DNA of 64,000 nucleotides from Nigrospora sphaerica (GCA_018287875.1 JAGVVL010000022.1:930001-994000); one strand, 5' to 3'; shown: positions 44,190-55,456, counted from the stretch's first letter. The notes: a model not told the origin generated them from the sequence alone. Program-made: numbers and translations.

Positions 44190-45080
44190 TGCAATGAAGC
44201 TAATCTACATGGTGGGGCGGCGGGGGGACTGGGAAGAAAATAACGACCCTTCGTAGGTCTCATAGACCCCGGATCGTTAGGTTGCTACCTATTTGAATTG
44301 TTCTTAGTGGTTGGTTGTTGTGTCAGGCGATGGCCGTTGTTGCTATCCACAATTGAGGGCTAGTTCCTTCAAAAGGGATATTGAGACGCTAATGACAGTT
44401 AAGGCCGCTAGCCGGATAGGGCGACGCTGTGAGTCGACAACGCCCTGTACCTGCGCCTCCGCTAGTTTGCTGCGCCCTCGTTGGCCTAGCGACAAGGAAC
44501 AGCCACCGCTTCAGCCAAGACGGTTTAATCTTAAATTAGTCTATCGTCACGCTCCATCGTCAATCATATATACCTTGTCTCTAATGCTTAGCCTGGGAGG
44601 GTCGAGGGATACGCGTCACCGAATCCACCACGATGTTATAGCCTCGGCAGATCGGCACTGCCTAACCCTCCAGCCTCGGTACTGACGTGGCCTAAAGTGG
44701 AGAAGGGCTGGCATTCAGGAAGTGCTGCTTTTCGAGGTGTATGCTTGCAACCCAGTGAGGCTGCACGTTCTCGCACGCATGTAACGCCGTGGCTAAGTAC
44801 CGGCGAACTTCTTCAGATTCCACTGACGGACCGAAACACAGTCATGTAGGTGCCCACACCTTCACTCCAGTGAGGGCAGTGTATGATAAAGTAGACATAC
44901 GGAGCGCGCGAGGGAACCACCCTGGTCTAATGCGATGGGAACTGGTAGGAGAGCGGACCACCGACCATCAACACTGATTCCTATATGTTTTTGTTTCTCT
45001 GCCGCCCCCAATGAGTACATTGGATGCTGCTCGAAAGAGTAGTAGGACGAAGCAGCAGGCCTTCTTGTGCTTTTCGGGTC
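44190..45080. other. Intergenic, nothing recognised
   Basis: About 900 bp upstream of the dioxygenase. A 124-codon + frame (44311-44685) has no recognisable features. Confidence 0.45.
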
Positions 45081-45545
45081 AATAACTGCCTTGTCCCTCT
45101 CAGCCCAGAGAGTGTCATATCGAAGCTGGATATTAAGCTACGTACGCCGACGCCACCGGAGTCGGTTGCAGAACTGCCCGCGCCATGGCTTTCTAAGACA
45201 CCAAACAACCCGATTGAAGCAACTTCGCAGACGCAATACATTAAGCGTCGCATCTCGCAGCATCAGAATAGATCGCCAACGTCAATTTATCGCTCGATTG
45301 ACCAGCTTACGAATGGAACGCAGGGTATAATGCACCAAGTTGCATTACTCCGCGCCGAGGTATAAGACCTTCGACGGGTAAATGAGACGCTAAGTAAGCG
45401 TCGTAAGGCAAAAAGGACGCGTTTACAACAAGGAGGATCCCTGACGCTACAAGAGGGACAAGATCTTGTAAGACAATCAGGCCCTCTAGAGGGTTTACAG
45501 CAAGACGGGGAGGAGGACTGTATCGTTGTCGGGGGGGGTTTGTTA
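45080..45545 (+). pseudogene. C-terminal fragment of a third Fot1-like transposase subfamily
   Basis: Reads LVPLSPESVISKLDIKLRTP, then NNPIEATSQTQYIKRRISQH, RSPTSIYRSIDQLTNGTQG and LLRAEV, then a TAA followed in frame by DLRRVNETLSKRRKAKRTR and LTLQEGQDLVRQSG. Motif order is the same as the C-terminal third of the transposases at 26516-28171 and 40053-41708. Catalytic core and TIRs are missing. It ends near a G-rich run at 45531. Confidence 0.85.
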
Positions 45546-46740
45546 CGGCCTGGCAGATTGGTCCCTGCAGGAGTAGCCCTTATAGTGCAGAACTGGACAG
45601 AATGATCCTAAGAAGTGGATCATTCCCGAAGCTTTTGCTTTGTGCCTCAGCGGACAGTTGGTCCAGACGCGCTGTAACACCAATGTGGTTTCTCGGTCAT
45701 GATTTAGTTCTCGTGTCGATACCAGCTCGCTGCTTCAGCCCAGGTCGCTTTCCCTGAAAAATGATCGGCATGAATCATGGCTGCGGCCTGCCCATAAAGA
45801 CGAAATAGGCCAACGTGAGCCACGTTCCTTCTGGTACGTTTTGGGGGGTTCTTAGTGGGAAATTACATGTGGCAGCAAACAGAATCAATAGTAATGAATG
45901 AGCAAAACTAGTCCCTCACAGCCGCATCAAGATTACGCCTCGCCACGCGAACTGCCTTAGGATCAAGTGGGGGGGATTTGCTGGCACACACACAAAGTCC
46001 AGCCTTCGCCATCGCGGTCACTCTGCTGATACATGTGTTCAATACCGAGATACCGAACCCATAATATTAAGGGGTGAGGTAGAGAACCTCTATGTGGGTT
46101 AATGGCAGCACATGGTCGTTCTCGTGGTGACAGCTGGAAGCTCAAGAGCGCATGCATGATCCATGACTCGTTGCGAGGAGACGCTCATGCCGTGGGTTCG
46201 CGTAGACGGTCCAGAGACGCTACTGGAGCTCAAGTGACCCCCAAAAATATCAATCCAAGACTTTATGCTCGCTAATTTGAGCATGAGAGACTTTCTCTGG
46301 CGAACTGTCTTTGACTGATTGACTTATTATGGTAACTACCTACGTGTACGTAAGACTAGAGGATTCTCATGGTGCCATGAAGAGTATTAGCGAACAGGCG
46401 AACCTAATCGGCTTCGGAAACGGTGATTCAAGTAGTAGCATGTTACAACACAACCAAATACGGATGAAAGCCGCTCCGGTATCCGTGCATCTCTAAGTTC
46501 GGGCATGGACAATGGAGATTATATTGCTAGACGCCATCTCATCAGGTGGCCCATTGACATTGCCGGATACAAGCGCGCAATATAAGATAGGACTGAGGAA
46601 TGTTTCAACAGTCGCGGTGACACCGAAGCAGCAGTGCCAGGACCGTGGGTCCAGCAACATATTTGTGGACTCCAAGCTCGCTCCGGGTTTACCGGATCTA
46701 CAACTTTGCAAGCAAAGTGGAGCAAAGACAACACCTTTCC
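45546..46740. other. Intergenic, nothing recognised
   Basis: About 1.2 kb to the LINE 3' end. Frames are short; no repeat boundary is evident. Confidence 0.45.
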
Positions 46741-46950
46741 TAAGTTGGCGAGACTTTTTTATTATTATTATTATTGTTCTTACACCTAGCGACCTATCTA
46801 AGCCATGAGGACCCCCTGCGCATCTTAGCCTAGGAAAACCGTTCCGGGCTAACGTCCGGCCGGGTGAAAAACCTAGGTTCCGCTGCGTCGTACCGCTTCT
46901 ATCTACTCTTTGACCTGCCATACCGAGATCGGGCTCAGCGCGCCCGCTTC

Positions 46951-49900
46951 CTAGCTGATAAGTTGATTTGCTAGCTGGAACATGTCCAGCCTTCCGGAGC
47001 GGAGTAGCCATCTCGCAATGATTCCTGCTTTTACTGGGGTGTCGAGCATCCTGTCCGTGTCTATCGGTCCTCCTAGAGCTTGGACGAGATGCTCTCGTCT
47101 TTCTCTTTCCCGTGGGCAGAAAACGAGGATATGCCGGACGGTCTCCCTGCCCTGACCGCAGACGCACCAGGGGCTGTCGAAGCCTGGGACCCTACGCTTA
47201 AAAAGGAAGTCTCGCAGCCCAATCTTGCCAGTCCTCGCTTGGACGAGGATGGAGCTCTCGGCCTTATGGAGTCCCTTATGGAGCTTGAGGACGTGCTTGT
47301 CTGGCGGCATCTTAGTTGCTGCCGGGGTTCGTGCTGTTCGATTTTGCTGCGCTTGTTGCCATCTTTGAAGCCAGTCTCTCTCCTCAGCCTTATGTGCTGA
47401 GTCTCCAGCTAGCCATTCGTCTAGCCACCTCTTACGATCGGGAGCGTCGGGGCCTTTCGGTCTGCGCCGGCGAGTCGGTCTTGTTAGGATCCATCTAGCT
47501 GCGCTTTCGCATCTCGCTTGGATGAGTGATGCGATACGCGGCTGTTGGAGCCTCTCTTCCGATGCCGCCACCCTTCTGTTGAGCCACGTGTCTAAGGGGG
47601 ACACGTAAGCTTCCGTTTCTAGTACTGCGGTGGCCGTGGCTTTGAAAGCTCCTGTGACCTTTCGGAGGCACTCTGTCTGGACGTCGTTGAGTGCCTTGGC
47701 TCTATTTTTCGAGATCTGGCGGTGCCACTCTGAAGCTCCATAGCCTATCGCAGACCGTACGACGGCTGTATATACTTGGCGGGCTCGTTGGAGAGACGCG
47801 CCCCACGTCGAGCCGGCTATCCGGTTTAGAGCGTAGACCTGCGTCGCCACCTTCTTCGATATCGACTGGATATGGACGTCCCAGCGGAGACGTCTATCCA
47901 CCTGGATGCCAAGGACGCGGCAGGAGTCTTCTGGTTCGATTTCGTGACCTTCTAAGGCTATCTTCGTGTCCGGACCTTTCCGCCTTCGAGAGAAGTGGAC
48001 TAGGTGATATTTCTGGACTGCAAAGGTCATGCCGTGGCTGACTGCCCATTCTTTACAGATCCTGTGAGCGGCTTCCAGCCGCTCGCAGGTCTGCTCGGGG
48101 TTTAAACCGAAGCCCACGAGGTTCGTGTCGTCTGCGAAGGCTATAGTAGCTACCCCTAGTACGGCGCGGAGAGCCTTATAGAGACCGGCTGTATAAAGGC
48201 AGAAGAGGATAGGCGATAGTGGTGAGCCCTGCGGGACGCCTGCTGGGACTGGGATCTCGTCCGATTCCTGGCCGTCGAAGAATAGCGTGGTGGACCGGTT
48301 AGATAGGAAGCTTCGGATCCAGCTGATAGTCCATATAGGGACCCTCAGCGCTCGCAGGTTAGCGAGGAGCCTTCCATGGTCGACGGAGTCGAAAGCGCCT
48401 GAGATATCTAGCGATAGAATGGTTGCTGCACCTCCATGTTTCCAGGCTGTGCGGACTAGGTCCGTTAGCAACCGTAAGGCCGTTTCCGTGGAGCGGCCTT
48501 TCCGGTTGCCCATCTGTTCGTCTGGGAGCAGTCCATTCTCTTCGGCAAAGCTAGCTAGCCGTTGCGCTAGTAGGCTCTCGATCGCTTTCCCTATAGTGTT
48601 AAGCAGCGCGATAGGTCTCCATCCGCCGGCTTGGTGGTACTCGTTTGGCTGCTTTCCTGGCTTCCGGAGGATAACGGTGACTGCTTTGCGGAACGCTCTT
48701 GGATAGTATCCTATATGCCAGCACGCTTCCGCTAGGGAGGCCAAGGCCTGGAAGAGGGGCTTTCCTAGGCGTTTAAGGAATCCGTTCGGAAGCTGGTCTG
48801 GTCCAGGTGCCTTCCACTGGCCTGCCTTAGTAAGGACGTCTTGGACTTGTTCTGCTGTCACCTTGCCGTCTATATCGAGAGGCGCTGCGAGCCGATTTCT
48901 TATTCGGACGCCGGTATATATAGCTTTAGGGAGAGGGTAAAACCTCTCTCGGAAGGCCTCTGTTTTCTCCCTATGGGTCGTTGCTTCGCCTCGCGGTGTG
49001 TGGAGCGTAGGGACGGCTGGAGGTAGCGGCGGCGCGGCTCCTTCGGTTCTGGCCCATCTCGCGATGTTCCAGACGCCAGCTGGCTGGCTAGAGGCCTCGT
49101 GAAGCATGCCTCTCCAGGTCGCTATCTTTGCGGTGCGGATCGTTTTCTTTTTCGTAAGGGATGCTTGCCGAAGGGCTCGCCAGGCTGCGTCTGTCCTGTC
49201 GGATAGCCATGCTCGCTGGGCTCGTCTCTCCTCATCTATAGCTCTTTTTATATCGTGGTTCCACCAGGCCTTGCCTCTCCCCTTAGAGTGGCGGAGGGGG
49301 GCAACTAGGTCGGCTATCCGAGTTAGCTCCTTAGTTAACGTTTCGGTGTATCTGTCGATTTCCTCCGGTGTCTCGAGTTGCCCTGGCTGTGGTAGGTATG
49401 CCGCCTCTGCCTTCGCCTGGTCATAGTCAGCTGTTTTCCAGCTGCGTCGTAGCCTGCCTTGGCGGTCTATACGGGGTCCAGCCACGCGTATCACCTGCGG
49501 GAGGTGATCGGATCCAGCAAATGGGGCATACCCGTCGTAGGCAGCTCGGAGATCGTCCGTGGCCCACGCTAAGTCGATTGTGGAGTCCATGCACCCTCTT
49601 CGAGTCCATGTCGGTGTTCCAGGGGGGGTGATCAGCTGGAGTCTCCAGGATTCTGCTAGCTGGAGCAGCTTGTTAGCTGCATTATGGGGTCGGACGTTGT
49701 ATCCTCCCCAGACGGGGTGGTGGACGTTGAAGTCTCCCACGAGGACTGTTCGTCTTGGCTGGGGTTCGGCATAGAGGGCTTCGATAGCGGGTAGGTCCGA
49801 TCTGCTGGTGGACCCAGGGGGAGGCGAGTATATGCAGACAACCGTTATGGGACCGACTGGTAGTTGGATTGTGATGCGACACTTATCTGGCTGCGTCTCG

Positions 49901-50139
49901 TATGTCCACTGCGCTGGGGTGTACTTCTTATTAATATAGATGCATGCCCTGCCTCCCTCGGTCGCGTAAAGTAGGTAGTATGGAGAGGATCTCGGGCAGT
50001 AGGTGGTCCGCATGCTTGGGTTTCGCCAGGGCTCTTGGATAGCTAGGACGTCGTACTCTTCGGAGATGGCATCGACTACCGGGATCTGTGCTTTCTTGCT
50101 TTTCTGCGTGTTACAGTGTAGGATCTTTAGCGCTGTCAT
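46951..50139 (-). CDS. LINE ORF2: endonuclease plus reverse transcriptase (1062 aa), intact
   Basis: Apurinic-type endonuclease domain at about 1-215, with N10, E36 (IQEPW), D136 (GDFNVHH) and the GSDH motif with H212. Reverse transcriptase at about 440-710, with APGPDQLPNG, LDISGAFDS (D578), GVPQGSPLSPILF and FADD at 668-671. The C-terminal region ends with a Cys/His module, CVCGQGRETVRHILVFC. I see no RNase H domain, although several Tad-clade elements have one. No stop or frameshift in 1062 codons, so this enzyme could be functional and act in trans even though ORF1 is interrupted. Its ATG overlaps the ORF1 stop (ATGA at 50139-50136). Confidence 0.96.
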   Translation of the reverse strand: MTALKILHCNTQKSKKAQIPVVDAISEEYDVLAIQEPWRNPSMRTTYCPRSSPYYLLYATEGGRACIYINKKYTPAQWTYETQPDKCRITIQLPVGPITVVCIYSPPPGSTSRSDLPAIEALYAEPQPRRTVLVGDFNVHHPVWGGYNVRPHNAANKLLQLAESWRLQLITPPGTPTWTRRGCMDSTIDLAWATDDLRAAYDGYAPFAGSDHLPQVIRVAGPRIDRQGRLRRSWKTADYDQAKAEAAYLPQPGQLETPEEIDRYTETLTKELTRIADLVAPLRHSKGRGKAWWNHDIKRAIDEERRAQRAWLSDRTDAAWRALRQASLTKKKTIRTAKIATWRGMLHEASSQPAGVWNIARWARTEGAAPPLPPAVPTLHTPRGEATTHREKTEAFRERFYPLPKAIYTGVRIRNRLAAPLDIDGKVTAEQVQDVLTKAGQWKAPGPDQLPNGFLKRLGKPLFQALASLAEACWHIGYYPRAFRKAVTVILRKPGKQPNEYHQAGGWRPIALLNTIGKAIESLLAQRLASFAEENGLLPDEQMGNRKGRSTETALRLLTDLVRTAWKHGGAATILSLDISGAFDSVDHGRLLANLRALRVPIWTISWIRSFLSNRSTTLFFDGQESDEIPVPAGVPQGSPLSPILFCLYTAGLYKALRAVLGVATIAFADDTNLVGFGLNPEQTCERLEAAHRICKEWAVSHGMTFAVQKYHLVHFSRRRKGPDTKIALEGHEIEPEDSCRVLGIQVDRRLRWDVHIQSISKKVATQVYALNRIAGSTWGASLQRARQVYTAVVRSAIGYGASEWHRQISKNRAKALNDVQTECLRKVTGAFKATATAVLETEAYVSPLDTWLNRRVAASEERLQQPRIASLIQARCESAARWILTRPTRRRRPKGPDAPDRKRWLDEWLAGDSAHKAEERDWLQRWQQAQQNRTARTPAATKMPPDKHVLKLHKGLHKAESSILVQARTGKIGLRDFLFKRRVPGFDSPWCVCGQGRETVRHILVFCPRERERREHLVQALGGPIDTDRMLDTPVKAGIIARWLLRSGRLDMFQLANQLIS

Positions 50140-50678
50140 GGTCGAGCGTGGATGCTGTTTAGTGTTGACTCCGGTGTTTCGATGTCCATGTCGTCTATCT
50201 CTTCGTGGGTTCTGCTGCGGGCTCTGCCAGTGCTTCTAGTACGGCAGCTGGTTGCTCGACGCTTCCGCGGCTGTACTGTCTGCCAGTCCTCGGCTGTTGG
50301 CTTAGGGGGTTCTTGCGAGGGTAGTGCGAATCCCTTCGGTCTCGTGACATAAGCAGCCTTGGCGATCTGGACCTGCTCCTGGCGGACTGGACACTCCTTA
50401 GACCACGCAGTGTGTGGTCCTCGGCATGCTGGACAGCAGTACCGGCTCTTATTCTCGGCTTCTGGGCATTCTTTGTCGTCATGCTTTGTTGAAGAGCAGA
50501 GCCCGCACCTGCGTGCGTGGCGGCAGACACGGTCGATATGTCCATAACGGTAGCAGTGGTAGCATTGCTTAAGCTGTGCTCCTTCGGCGAAGGGCTCGCA
50601 TGGATAGTAGCCATACTGCCAAATAAGGCCGTCTCGGCATAGCTGTTCCGCTTGTTGAACCGTGGGTACTGCAATATA

Positions 50679-52537
50679 AGTTCAAGTACCCACTTTCGGG
50701 CACCCCCCACTTTCGGGCACAGCAATTCAACCTCTCTAAAAAACAACACCTTTACTGTAAGACCACATATAACCTCAATTAATTTTAACTAGAATACAAG
50801 AACCAGCCTCACTTAGGCTTTCGCCATCGCTCTCTTCACTGAGACCACTTTCAACCTCCCCAACCGCCAATTGAGCTCGGTGGATGTCTTCGATGTTCGC
50901 GAACTTCGAATTAGGGCTCAAATCCACCTTCTTCCTTTTCCTTGGTCTCATGGTCTCAATTCTAGCTTCGAGAGCCTGAATTTGCCTTTGTGCAGTAGCT
51001 AATTGGACATTCTTCTCATCAAAGGCCTTTTGAATCTTCTGGAATAGTAGCCGTTGAGTGGTTGAGTGTTCCGCTAGCTGGTTCGAAAGCTGTACTTGGT
51101 CCTTGAAGTCCGACGTCTTCTTTGGAGTAGACCAAACCATTATAGAGGTACCGGATCTCTTTTTAGGTGTTGAGAAGACTTTATTTAAGTGGGATCGCTT
51201 CGATCCTGTCGTGCTGGGTGTTGTTTGGTGTGCATTTTGAATTAAATTCTAACTGAGAAGCGGCTTAGTTATACTCACCGGCTAGAGACCAGCGGCTTTC
51301 CACCTATTCCGGATATTCTGACCGGTAAGACTAGCTTAGCGAGCCTTCTGGTAGCAGGCAAGGAAATTTCGCTTGCCAACTACCGTTGAGTCCGTTAATT
51401 GAGTTAGAAATCCGAGCTCTTTCCGGTACGCCGATTTTAAAGAACTGAAAACAGCTAAATCGAGAGGTTGGAGGACATGAGAGGTATAAGGGGCAAAAAA
51501 AGAAGGTAAATCCGATAAGAGAAGCACTGAAACATAAAATCAGTTGTTGTATGGCTGCCATGGCCGTCCATAACGAGTAGGCGGTACTCGGAAGGGTCCT
51601 CGGGGGTGGTATTTGGGATGAAGACCTTCTCGAGCCACTCGAGCGCGGTTTGGTCTGTGATCCATCCGTTTTCGGTTGCAGTGAACTGCCAGCCTTTGAA
51701 TTGGCTTAAATCAAGCGGGAACCATTGCTGTTGAACTGTCTTGCCCTTAAAAATGACTAAGGGGGGTAGGGCATGTCCTTAAGCGGAGATGCACTCAATA
51801 AAGGACGTCCAAGCACAAGATCCAGGCTGTTTCTTTCGGATTGAGCGTTTTTCTGAACCTCCAAGTACTAGACCGTTCGATCCAGCACCCTCTAGGAGTC
51901 CTGCTTTATCCATGTTGTGGCGGTTAGCCGGCTTTACCCTCTGGATCTCCGGCAGCTGAAGATATCGGAACCATGGGCGAATTACCTCGACTGAGGCGCC
52001 ATTGACACGCTGCGAGTCGATAGACCGGCTCTTCTGGACCCGTACAGCTGGGTTCCTGCGTAGGAATGCCTGCAGCCACCTCTTTCCGAGTGGCTCGCTG
52101 TCGCCTTGAGCCCGGATGATGCGTTCGGCGAACTCCTTAACTTGGGCGTGTGAAGGCGGAAGCCCTAGGGCAGCTTGGGTTAGGATCCAAGTCGTAAGTA
52201 ACTCTTCTTGGACCGGTCTAAGCCTTTGGAAGTCGGAGAAGGCTTCTGATCTTAGTTGTTGACCCTTAATTCGGTTTTGAAGTGTTGACCTTGGAATCCC
52301 ATGTTCGATAGCGGCACGCTTGATTGTCTGGCCGCTTAATATAGCTTGAAGCGCTTGTTGAATGTCTTCTTCGGAATACTGCTTCATTGTAATAAACGAG
52401 GCTCTATGCAAAATTTAGGATAGATTGGAGCGAACACGGGAGAGAAAAGGGGAAAAGACGTAGGAGAATACAAAATCAGGTGGCTGGTTTTTGGGGTGCC
52501 CGAAAGTGGGGGAGGCCCGAAAGTGGGTACTTGAACT
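50679..52537 (-). mobile_element. Fot1/pogo-like DNA transposon, copy 3 (1859 bp), inside LINE ORF1
   Basis: TIRs start AGTTCAAGTACCCACTTT and run about 45 bp with a few mismatches; each holds CCCACTTTCGGGC twice. TA duplication at 50677-50678 and 52538-52539, set in a TATATA target. The outer AGT-CAAG-ACCCA pattern recalls the Fot1 TIR. The length is within 2 bp of the two other elements, although the transposase is a distant relative of theirs. Confidence 0.94.
50775..52387 (-). pseudogene. Pogo-type transposase, decayed
   Basis: Starts MKQYSEEDIQQALQAILSGQ (psq HTH), then a CENP-B type helix region (LTTWILTQAALGLPPSHAQV), then a DDE core with the first motif altered (NMDKAGLLEGAG; the Glu of the usual DETG is Lys), LLVMDGHGSH and LQPLDLAVFSS. 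The C-terminal part (RLLFQKIQKAFDEKNVQLAT, RPRKRKKVDLSPNSKFANIE) is a coiled coil plus basic region typical of this fungal family. Stops occur near 51779 and 51344, and the frame shifts near 51500. Non-functional. Confidence 0.9.
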
Positions 52538-53400
52538 TATAGGGCCGTGACCTTCCTAGACGAGGTCTTGGCGTTGCGAGGGAGCTTGGCCTCCAGGACG
52601 TCGATAGGGCCGCCGGGCTGATTCCGGAGTTGGACTTCTAGCTGCCCTTGGCTCGTCTCTATGGCCTCCTTGTTGATGCCATGGGCCACCACCAGGATCT
52701 TTCTCTTCTGGATAGAGGCGTTCTCTCCGAAGGCCTCGGTGGTCCAGGCCCGGTCGGTTTCTAGCTGTCGCTTCTCTTCTGCTGTCTTGCAGGTAATAGC
52801 ATAGTCTCCGCTAGGAAGCTTCCGTGCGGCTATTGCTGTTTCTTTGCCTGTTGCTGCGTTGACTTTCCGCACGATCTCTTTGTAGGTGCGGCCTTCAGTT
52901 CCTGCGGCCTTGACCGTTACCTCCCGTTCGTGTCGAGCAGGTAGAGTCTTAGCTACCTGGGGGGCCCTAGGCGCCGGGGTGGCGGTAGGGGCAGTAGCGG
53001 CTACAGCGTACGTCTTAGGAGCTTTAATTTCCTTATAGATAGCTTGCAGCGTGTTCTCGATAGCATTGATACGTCTTTCGACGCTGGGCTGGTTGTCCGA
53101 TTCCTTAGCCGCCGTCTCTAGGACCGGAATGGCGGCTTGAACTGCTGCGGATAAGGCCGCAATGTTGACTTCACCAGCTAGGAAGCGTTTGAAGTCGTCT
53201 ATAGTGCTACGTATATCCTCTGGACTGCGTCCAGGTGCTGTAATGCTGTCTGGCGATGGTGTTCTTGAGTCCGGAGGTGACGGCTCGGGGGGTGGGGCGG
53301 GCCTATGGCGGCTCCCACCACCCGCGCTTTGCCTCGAGGGTGGTGAATCGACCATTTCTAGGCTAAATGAAGCCCTAGGAACAGTTTCCGGGCTATCCGG

Positions 53401-54886
53401 TAGCTTATAGAGTCGTGGTTGTGAAGTTATCGCTATGTGGGGTCGGTTTCAAAAAAGTTTTTTTTAGTTCCTCCTCCACATATATATTTCGCTCCTCTGG
53501 ACGTCCCCCAGATGTATTCTTGACTTCTTTCCCTTCTTTGTCGCATCCGGTTGTCTGTCTCCCTCTCATCACTCTTCCAACCAGCTGGCAATCCATGCTG
53601 CCCGATCCGCGAGGCCTCCCGCCCATCCCACCTCTACTCCTTCCCCGTTCGCTTCAGCGAAGTCGCATCACATTCACTTGGGCCGTCAACATGCCACCTT
53701 GATTCCATCCCGAATTTACCAGCCCCAAAGTCGCGGCCCCAAGGATGAAGCTCTGACTCTGGCTCCACGAAAAGAAACGTGCCCATTCACATCCGGCCTG
53801 CAAATGCCGCTTTGAAGCCCATCGACAATGGATGCTAACCCTCGCATGTGCACTTGGCGCTGCCATACCGAGGCCCTGCTCAAGTCTGGAGATGTCGGCC
53901 AAGCTCAACTTGATCACCAACAGCCACGCCAGCATACGGACCCCACTATGGCTTGCATGCATCGACTGAATCACATCCGGTTTTCGCCAGGGCTTCCACC
54001 GGCTGTATTGGATGACCCGTCAGCACCGCGACCGTTTCTGCGGCCTCTTGGACTCAGCTGAGCAACATCCATGTTGCTCATCGTCCCGATTGCGCGCTCA
54101 AAGCCCCCGGTGGCTTGGAAGGCCACGCAAGCGCTGTGGTCTTTGCGGCCTCTTCAGGTGACACGACCCCAGGTAGTTTTGAGGCCACGTCAGCGTTGCG
54201 GCCTGTTATGCGACCCTGAAACATCGGATGGGCCGCATCCGTTCTATTTATATCCAACCGTCCACTCACGGCCTTAATGGTTGTGATGGGTGCTGCACCC
54301 TTTTTGGCCTTCCACTTTCGAATGGGATGCTCCGTCTCGGTTACGGATAAGAAATTACCAGCGCTTATTTCTCAAACCCGATTCGATGGGATGATGAGCT
54401 CTGGGAGAACAGGCTGGACTCTACGTCACGAAACTACCATCACGCATCGTTTCGGTCTTGGCAGCGGCCGTTTTCCCAGCCCCGAAATTCGACGGCGGGC
54501 GGCAGCTGCGCGTGTAACCCCTTTGATGGTGCGACTGGGACCAGAATTTGGTGCATTAGGTGGAGGCGAGACAGACTGATGCTAGGCTTTTTGTCCCACG
54601 AAAAGCCAGCTGGATCAACAGATCGCACGCGGATGATGGAGGTGCCAATAAGAGTCCATTTCGGCAACATGGGCATCTCTGTAGTATAAGTAAGCGGTCT
54701 ACTCAAAAATCATGGCGGATGGAAAGATGCCAAAATATTCTATCGTTTTATTTCCACAGTAATCCTAGCCTACCACCAAAAGCTATCACTACCGCGATAT
54801 TCGTTCTGCGCAGGAACCTTTCGAACACATTGTTTTCTGACGTACTCCATCGTACCGCCATATCTTTACTTCCCGAGAACCCCACG
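53401..54886. other. LINE 5' flank and intergenic, no gene seen
   Basis: The first 100-200 bp probably include the LINE 5' UTR. The remainder has only short unlike frames. A T-rich run lies at 53452-53466. Confidence 0.45.
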
Positions 54887-55456
54887 ATGACTACTGATAT
54901 CTATAATATCCCATCCATCGCTGGTGATCGTTGGACAATCTCCCCATGTCCTTTCAACCAGCCTCAGACCAGTTGGTATAGTCCAACTCAGGCCTCACCT
55001 GGCGCTTGTTCATCAGAGCCAATTGTCATTGATGATAACGAGGACAGTGAGACTGGTGAAGAGGGAGTCATTCTCCTGAGAGCCGCGTTGGTACATCGTT
55101 TGGGAACTCTCCCAACTGCGTGGCCGGAGGTCCCCTCAGTCAGAGTGGCCATATTCCCCAGAAGGGAAAGATTGGACTTCGATGGTCTTCATTTGGCTTC
55201 GGAGAGAGCCTTCGCAGCCACCACTACCAGCTTGCCGAGTGCAGTGGCAACAATGCCTTTGGAAGTACGCCACCTCAACAACACGGAACAGAGACCTCTG
55301 AGATGGAGCTCGACACAGCCTGATATGGCGAAGACTGGGGTGAAGGGGAAAGATGATGTATTCCGTCCGCCGGCCACGAAGTGGCTGTCAGGGCAGGAAA
55401 CTATCTATGGTGCGATATCCCAACTAGGTAGGTGGGGTAGCAGGACCCCTCCTTGA
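54887..55456 (+). CDS. Small hypothetical protein (189 aa)
   Basis: ATG at 54887 in context CCCACGATGACT opens a 189-codon frame: a Pro/Ser/Thr-rich start (NIPSIAGDRWTISPCPFNQP), an acidic patch (IVIDDNEDSETGEE), a helix (LLRAALVHRLGTL), and a basic, disordered rest. No known domain. The frame is open for a further 109 codons upstream, but that part lacks coding character. Coding status is uncertain; a pyrimidine-rich leader with no in-frame stop is the main support. Confidence 0.35.
   Translation: MTTDIYNIPSIAGDRWTISPCPFNQPQTSWYSPTQASPGACSSEPIVIDDNEDSETGEEGVILLRAALVHRLGTLPTAWPEVPSVRVAIFPRRERLDFDGLHLASERAFAATTTSLPSAVATMPLEVRHLNNTEQRPLRWSSTQPDMAKTGVKGKDDVFRPPATKWLSGQETIYGAISQLGRWGSRTPP

Larger units (their letters stand above)
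50136..53355 (-). pseudogene. LINE ORF1 (gag-like, zinc knuckles) split by a Fot1-like insertion
   Basis: 5' part 53355-52542: Pro-rich start, a coiled-coil segment (RRINAIENTLQAIYKEIKA), and a domain ending RKVTAL. 3' part 50674-50136: VPTVQQAEQLCRDG, then three Cys/His knuckles (CYHCYRYGHIDRVC, CGLCSSTKHDDKEC, CPACRGPHTAWSKEC). Removing 1861 bp (the 1859-bp element plus one TA) leaves 1359 nt, exactly 453 codons, and reads KVTALYIAVPTVQQ across the join. So the insertion is the only lesion seen. The protein would bind RNA in the retrotransposition complex. Confidence 0.93.
46750..53400 (-). mobile_element. Tad-like non-LTR retrotransposon, full coding span, interrupted once
   Basis: Minus-strand element: ORF1 (53355-50136, split by a DNA transposon), ORF2 (50139-46951), a 3' UTR of about 190 bp and an AAT-type tail (AATAATAATAATAATAA, about 46756-46776 in complement). 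ORF1 and ORF2 overlap as ATGA, the termination-reinitiation arrangement. The 5' boundary is not defined. A 5'-truncated relative lies at 25986. Confidence 0.93.

Noticed and set aside
46493..47167. 224-codon minus frame at the LINE 3' end
   Set aside because: Alternative frame of ORF2 and the 3' UTR; ORF2 in the correct frame ends at 46951.
50675..52541. 4-bp TATA target duplication for the Fot1-like element
   Set aside because: Removing a TATA duplication leaves LINE ORF1 out of frame; a 2-bp TA duplication restores it exactly.
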